This document shows positions 60,201 to 64,000 of a stretch of DNA of 64,000 bases, piece by piece. This DNA is from APNM01 sp040361335. GTDB lineage: Bacteria > Pseudomonadota > Gammaproteobacteria > Nevskiales > Salinisphaeraceae. Below the pieces are notes generated by a model. It was not told the origin of the DNA. It did no database searches and saw nothing but the letters and a program-made list of their open reading frames with translations. Positions within the stretch are counted from its first letter, which is position 1; the number at the start of each line of letters is the position of its first letter. Both the position numbers and the translations under genes were made by a program. The stretch covers positions 1-64,000 of the forward strand of contig NZ_APNM01000003.1 in NCBI RefSeq assembly GCF_040361335.1. The letters run 5' to 3'.

Positions 60201-61148
60201 ATGATCGTAGTGACAGGGGCAGCGGGCTTTATCGGCAGCAACCTGGTCGAGGGGCTCAATCGCTGGGGGCGGCGCGACGTGGCGGTGGTGGACGATCTCC
60301 GTGACGGCACCAAGTGCCGCAACCTCGCCGATCTCGATTTCGGCGACTACTTCGAGCACGACGAGTTCGAGGCCCGGCTCGCCGCCGGCGACGACCTCGG
60401 CATCGAAGCGGTCTTCCACCAGGGGGCCTGCTCCGACACCACGGAGTGGGACGGCCGCTACATGATGGCCAACAATTTCCGCTACTCGCGTACCCTCCTG
60501 GACTATTGTTCGGCGCGCAACATCCCCTTCATCTACGCCTCATCGGCCTCGGTCTACGGCGCCGGCCCGGATTTCGCCGAGGACCGGACCAACGAACGGC
60601 CGCTGAACATGTACGCGTTCTCCAAGTTCGCGTTCGACCAGCACGTGCGCTCGCGGGTCGGCGAACTGGGCTGCCAGGTGGCCGGCCTGCGCTATTTCAA
60701 CGTCTACGGCCCGCGCGAGCAGCACAAGGGCAAGATGGCCAGCGTGGCCTACCACTTCAAGAACCAGATCGAGGCCGAGGGCGAGTGCCGGCTGTTCGCG
60801 GGCAGCGACGGTTACGGCGACGGCGAGCAGCGGCGCGATTTCGTCTATGTCGGCGACTGCGTGGCGGTGAATCTCTGGCTCTGGCGCTCGGGGGTCTCCG
60901 GTATCTTCAATTGCGGCACCGGCCGCAGCCAGACCTTCAATGAGGTCGCCGACGCCGTGATCGCCTGGCGCGGCGACGGCCGCAAGCGCTACATCCCGTT
61001 CCCGGACGAGCTCAAGGGCCGCTACCAGAGCTTTACCGAGGCCGATCTCGGCCAGCTCCGGGCCGCGGGCTACGACGGCCGCTTCCGGCCGGTGGAGGAG
61101 GGCGTGCCGCTTTATCTCGACTGGTTGGCGGCGCAGTCGGCGGATTGA
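60201..61148 (+). CDS. hldD: ADP-L-glycero-D-manno-heptose-6-epimerase
   Basis: HldD (RfaD/WaaD) epimerises ADP-D,D-heptose to the L,D form used for inner-core LPS. The 315-residue SDR has MIVVTGAAGFIGSNLVEGLNRWG, FHQGACSDTTEWDGRYMMANNF, IYASSASVYG and the YAFSKFAFDQ Tyr/Lys pair. RYFNVYGPREQHKGKMASVAYHF and FKGRYQSFTEADL-like LKGRYQSFTEADL also appear. It is flanked on both sides by toxin-antitoxin modules and supplies donor for waaF and the GT9 enzymes. Confidence 0.97.
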   Translation: MIVVTGAAGFIGSNLVEGLNRWGRRDVAVVDDLRDGTKCRNLADLDFGDYFEHDEFEARLAAGDDLGIEAVFHQGACSDTTEWDGRYMMANNFRYSRTLLDYCSARNIPFIYASSASVYGAGPDFAEDRTNERPLNMYAFSKFAFDQHVRSRVGELGCQVAGLRYFNVYGPREQHKGKMASVAYHFKNQIEAEGECRLFAGSDGYGDGEQRRDFVYVGDCVAVNLWLWRSGVSGIFNCGTGRSQTFNEVADAVIAWRGDGRKRYIPFPDELKGRYQSFTEADLGQLRAAGYDGRFRPVEEGVPLYLDWLAAQSAD

Positions 61149-61173
61149 TTGTCCCCTGGTTTTTCCCCGGCGG

Positions 61174-61199
61174 AGGTATTACTATCCGAGGTAATACCT
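61174..61199 (+). promoter_or_regulatory. Inverted-repeat operator upstream of AbrB-type antitoxin
   Basis: A perfect 9-bp inverted repeat, AGGTATTAC and GTAATACCT, with eight bases between, lies 17 bp before the antitoxin start. Position and symmetry fit autoregulation by the toxin-antitoxin complex. Confidence 0.75.
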
Positions 61200-61216
61200 T
61201 TGCCGGGAGCCGAAGC

Positions 61217-61444
61217 ATGCGCGTCACATCCAAGGGGCAGGTCACGATTCCGGTGGATATCCGCCGGCTGCTGGGGATCACGCCGAACAGCGAGGTCGAG
61301 TTCGTGGTCGAGGACGGCCGGGTGGTGCTGCGTCGCCTGCCGGGGTTGCCGGGGCGCGGACGCGCCTTGGTGGAGCGGATGCGCGGCCGGGCCACCGCCC
61401 GTAGCCGCACGGACGAGATCATGGATCTCACGCGCGGGGAGTAG
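61217..61444 (+). CDS. AbrB/MazE-family antitoxin
   Basis: A 75-residue DNA-binding antitoxin. The swapped-hairpin AbrB fold is evident in MRVTSKGQVTIPVDIRRLLGITPNSEVEFVVEDGRVVLRRL. The basic, flexible tail (LVERMRGRATARSRTDEIMDLTRGE) should bind the toxin. The PIN-toxin gene follows after 5 bp, and a palindromic operator precedes it. Confidence 0.92.
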   Translation: MRVTSKGQVTIPVDIRRLLGITPNSEVEFVVEDGRVVLRRLPGLPGRGRALVERMRGRATARSRTDEIMDLTRGE

Positions 61445-61449
61445 CGGCC

Positions 61450-61860
61450 ATGACCTATCTCATCGACAGCGACATCCTGCTGGACGTGGTCCAGGAAGAC
61501 CCGGAGTGGTTCGCCTGGTCCGCCGACACCCTGGCCGAGATCTCCGAGCACGGCACCATGGCGATCAATCCCATCATCTATGCCGAGGTCTCCATGGGCT
61601 TCGAGCGTATCGAGGACATGGAGCGGGTCCTGCCGGCCAGCGATTTCCGCCGTCTGTCCCTGCCGCCCGAGGCGGCGCGCATGGCGGGCGAGCGTTTCAT
61701 GCGCTACCGCAGGGACGGCGGCAAGCGGCGCTCGCCGATGCCCAATTTCCTGGTCGGCGCGCACGCGGCGGTGGCCGGTCTGACGCTGGTCACCCGCGAT
61801 GCGGGACGTTTCCGGACCTATTTCCCGTCCGTGACCCTGGTCGCGCCCGAGAACGAATGA
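61450..61860 (+). CDS. PIN-domain toxin
   Basis: A 136-residue PIN-domain nuclease, partner of the AbrB-type antitoxin. Acidic positions lie in YLIDSDILLDVVQEDPEWF (Asp6, Asp8), INPIIYAEVSMGFE (Glu near 45) and LTLVTRDAGRFRTYFP (Asp near 116). PMPNFLVGAHAAVAG replaces the usual DxxIAA region, with Asn instead of Asp. Its amino-acid sequence is only distantly related to the vapC at 59807. Confidence 0.9.
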   Translation: MTYLIDSDILLDVVQEDPEWFAWSADTLAEISEHGTMAINPIIYAEVSMGFERIEDMERVLPASDFRRLSLPPEAARMAGERFMRYRRDGGKRRSPMPNFLVGAHAAVAGLTLVTRDAGRFRTYFPSVTLVAPENE

Positions 61861-61900
61861 GGCCGGGCGCCGGCTTGAGCCCGTCCCGCGACCGGACACG

Positions 61901-62926
61901 ATGATGGCGGGACGGATACTGGTCGTCGGCCCCGCCTGGGTCGGTGACATGGTCATGACCCAGAGCCTGCTGACGACCCTGGCCGAGCGCGCGCCCGGGG
62001 CCGAGATCGACGTGCTGGCCCCGGCCTGGAGTCAGCCGATCATCGCGCGCATGCCCCAGGCACGACGCGGTATCGAGCTGCCCACCGGCCACGGCGAACT
62101 CGGCTGGGGCAAGCGCCGGCGGCTGGGACACGAGCTGCGCGCGGCCGGTTACGATCGCGCGATCGTGCTGCCGCGATCGGCCAAGGCGGCGCTGGTGCCC
62201 TGGTTCGCCCGTATCCCCGTGCGCACCGGTTACCGCGGCGAATCGCGCTACGGCCTGATCAACGACATGCGCGACCTGGATAAGTCGGTATTGACCCAGA
62301 CGGTGCAGCGTTTCGTGGCCCTCGGTCTGCCGCCGGACGCACCGCAGCCGCCGATGGTGCCGTACCCGGCGCTGACGGTTGACTCCGGCCGCCGGGCGGC
62401 CCTGCTGGCAGAGCACGGTCTCGACGGCGGGGCCTCCCTGGTGGCGTTGATGCCGGGCGCCGAATACGGTCCGGCCAAGCAGTGGCCGGTCTCCCATTTC
62501 GGTCGCCTGGCGGAACGTCTGGCCGCCGAGGGGCACCGCTGCGTGATCCTCGGTTCGCCCAAGGAGCGGACGCTGGGCGAGCGGATCGCCGCCTACGCCC
62601 CGGGCACCGTCAATCTCTGCGGCCGCACCGAGCTGGTGGACGTCGTGGACCTGCTCGCGGCCTGTCGCGCGGCGGTCAGCAACGACTCGGGGCTGATGCA
62701 CGTCGCCGCGGCCATGGGCGTGCCGCTGGTCGCGGTATACGGCTCTTCGACCCCGGCGTATACGCCGCCATTGTCGGACCGGGCCGGCGTGCTGCACCTG
62801 GGACTGGCCTGCAGTCCCTGCTTCGAGCGGGTCTGCCCGCTGGGTCACACCCAGTGCCTGACCCGCATCGGCGTGAGCGACGTCGCGGCGGCGCTGGCGG
62901 AGAGGCTGCCCCCTGTGGTCAAATGA
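61901..62926 (+). CDS. waaF: Lipopolysaccharide heptosyltransferase II
   Basis: WaaF adds the second heptose to the inner core of LPS. The 341-residue GT9 enzyme has ILVVGPAWVGDMVMTQSLLTTLAERAP, RAIVLPRSAKAALVPWFARIPVRTGYRGESRYGLIND, LMPGAEYGPAKQWPVSHFGRLAERL and CRAAVSNDSGLMHVAAAMGVPLVAVYGSSTPAYTPP. The C-terminal cysteine cluster (CSPCFERVCPLGHTQCL) is typical. ATG ATG at 61901 leaves a one-codon start ambiguity. Confidence 0.96.
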   Translation: MMAGRILVVGPAWVGDMVMTQSLLTTLAERAPGAEIDVLAPAWSQPIIARMPQARRGIELPTGHGELGWGKRRRLGHELRAAGYDRAIVLPRSAKAALVPWFARIPVRTGYRGESRYGLINDMRDLDKSVLTQTVQRFVALGLPPDAPQPPMVPYPALTVDSGRRAALLAEHGLDGGASLVALMPGAEYGPAKQWPVSHFGRLAERLAAEGHRCVILGSPKERTLGERIAAYAPGTVNLCGRTELVDVVDLLAACRAAVSNDSGLMHVAAAMGVPLVAVYGSSTPAYTPPLSDRAGVLHLGLACSPCFERVCPLGHTQCLTRIGVSDVAAALAERLPPVVK

Positions 62927-62956
62927 CCGCCCCGGCGCGCGGCGCCGGGGCGGTCA
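62924..62956 (+). terminator. Perfect 15-bp hairpin starting at the waaF stop codon
   Basis: Arms 62924-62938 and 62942-62956 are perfect inverted repeats with loop GCG; the left arm begins with the TGA stop. It is extremely GC-rich but has no T-tract. It overlaps the end of the REP-like palindrome that follows. Confidence 0.5.
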
Positions 62957-62991
62957 TCCCGGAAACGGCGGAGCCGTTATCCGGGATCCAG
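62953..62991. repeat. REP-like 39-bp palindrome, copy 2
   Basis: This is the reverse-oriented second copy of the 2143-2181 palindrome. The outer arms are identical; the inner stem AACGGC/GCCGTT differs from copy 1 at three positions on each side, and all differences preserve pairing. Confidence 0.8.
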
Positions 62992-62998
62992 CGGGCGG

Positions 62999-63090
62999 AT
63001 CGAAATCCCCTCTGTCTCCCCTTCGCGAAAGGGGAGGACCATTTATTTCCCTCTTTGAAAAAAGGGGGCATGGGGGGATTTCGTCCCCCG
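62999..63090. repeat. C/G-rich palindromic repeats ahead of ilvE
   Basis: CTCCCCTT/AAGGGGAG (63016-63036) is followed by a second imperfect palindrome (TTCCCTCTTT...AAAGGGGG, about 63047-63068). Both look like dispersed intergenic repeats and contain no gene. Similar CTCCCC-type stems occur at 16291-16389. Confidence 0.55.
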
Positions 63091-63152
63091 ACGTATGGTT
63101 GGTACGGGAAGCGGCATGACCGCGACCGGGAATCACTCTTAGCGGAGGCAGC

Positions 63153-64000
63153 ATGGCTTCGATGGCGGACCGCGACGGTCTCATCTGGCTGGACGGCGAG
63201 CTCGTGCCCTGGCGCGAGGCGAAGGTGCACGTCCTGACCCACACCCTGCACTACGGCATGGGGGTGTTCGAGGGCGTACGCGCCTACGCCACCGAGCGCG
63301 GGCCCGCGATCTTCCGTCTTGAAGACCATACGCGCCGCCTGTTCCGGTCGGCGAAGATCCTCAACATGCCGATGCCGTTCGACGCCGAGACCCTGAACGA
63401 GGCGCAGAAGACGGTGATCCGCGAGAACCGCCTCGAGTCGGCCTATATCCGGCCGATGTGCTTCTATGGCTCGGAGGGCATGGGTCTGCACGCGGATTCG
63501 CTCAAGACGCACGTCATGGTCGCGGCCTGGACCTGGGGCAGCTACCTGGGCGAGGACAACATGACCCGCGGCATCCGGGTGAAGACCTCCTCGTACACGC
63601 GGCACCACGTGAACTCCGCGATGTGCAAGGCCAAGGCCAACGGCCACTACTTCAACTCGATGATGGCGGTCAACGAGGTCAGCGCCGACGGCTACGACGA
63701 GGCCCTGCTGCTGGATACCGACGGCTACGTGGCGGAAGGCAGCGGCGAGAACATCTTCATCATGCGCGAGGGCGAGTTGCTGACGCCGGACCTGCGCAGC
63801 GCGCTGGACGGCATCACCCGCCGCACCATCCTGACCTACGCCGAGGACCTGGGCATTCCCTGCCGGGAACGGCGCTTGACCCGGGACGATGTCTACATCG
63901 CCGACGAAGCCTTTTTCACCGGCACCGCGGCCGAGGTCATGCCCATCCGGGAGCTGGACAATCGACCCATCGGCGACGGCAAGCCCGGGCCGGTGACCCA
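63153..64000 (+). CDS. ilvE: Branched-chain amino-acid aminotransferase (cut by window edge)
   Basis: IlvE makes the final transamination for leucine, isoleucine and valine. The visible 282 residues show DGLIWLDGELVPWREAKVHVLTHTLHYGMGVFEGVRAY and FRLEDHTRRLFRSAKIL. The PLP lysine is in CKAKANGHYFNS, followed by YDEALLLDTDGYVAEGSGENIFI and FFTGTAAEVMPIRELDNRPIG. GGAGG lies four bases before the ATG at 63153. The C-terminus runs past base 64000. It complements ilvD and ilvA in the same window. Confidence 0.96.
   Translation, partial: MASMADRDGLIWLDGELVPWREAKVHVLTHTLHYGMGVFEGVRAYATERGPAIFRLEDHTRRLFRSAKILNMPMPFDAETLNEAQKTVIRENRLESAYIRPMCFYGSEGMGLHADSLKTHVMVAAWTWGSYLGEDNMTRGIRVKTSSYTRHHVNSAMCKAKANGHYFNSMMAVNEVSADGYDEALLLDTDGYVAEGSGENIFIMREGELLTPDLRSALDGITRRTILTYAEDLGIPCRERRLTRDDVYIADEAFFTGTAAEVMPIRELDNRPIGDGKPGPVT

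Overview
The window looks like chromosomal DNA from a high-GC gammaproteobacterium, probably Chromatiales/Ectothiorhodospiraceae-like. Three things support this: the order zapA - 6S RNA - fthC, glnE/ilvE/waaF grouped with lipopolysaccharide (LPS) core genes, and a CIRCE-controlled groESL. Several sodium- or proton-coupled transporters fit a saline habitat. The lineage is an inference. I see no prophage, integrase, transposase gene, CRISPR array, rRNA or tRNA.

Layout. 1-13.4 kb holds housekeeping genes: dsbD (cut by the left edge), cutA, a 1-Cys peroxiredoxin, ilvD, tatD, an SH3/coiled-coil anchor protein, a CPA1 antiporter, a terB-like gene, metX-metW, yggT and proC. 13.4-30.6 kb holds ilvA, two GT9 heptosyltransferases, fthC, 6S RNA, zapA and a zapB-like gene, a degQ-like protease, sohB, hemH, a three-gene sodium symporter operon (AGCS-NSS-AGCS) and a thiolase. 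30.7-32.9 kb is groESL with promoter, CIRCE and terminator.

32.9-46.8 kb is a double nonulosonic-acid locus. On the minus strand, pseB-pseC-pseG-(formyltransferase-like)-pseI should make a pseudaminic-acid-type sugar, with the formyltransferase-like gene where pseH would be expected. On the plus strand, eight closely spaced or overlapping genes encode a second NeuB-type synthase, a CMP-sugar synthetase, an oxidoreductase, an aminotransferase, an N-acetyl sugar amidotransferase, a methyltransferase, a flavoprotein and a surface-carbohydrate protein. The amidotransferase gene carries a run of 24 G inside its coding sequence. It is in frame as sequenced, but either single-step frame change meets a stop before the ATP-binding PP-loop. 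This looks like a phase-variation switch on a glycan-modifying enzyme and is the most striking feature here.

47.2-63 kb is a glycan-assembly region: GT4 genes, asnB, glnE translationally coupled to a GT4 gene, a WaaE-like GT2, galE, an unknown membrane protein, hldD and waaF. Two PIN-toxin modules flank hldD. The window ends inside ilvE.

Intergenic DNA contains several dispersed palindromic repeat families: four large inverted repeats built on AACCACAGAG, two copies of a 39-bp REP-like palindrome whose stems differ by compensated base changes, and a 452-bp MITE-like element with terminal inverted repeats and a 5-bp target duplication lying exactly behind a stop codon.
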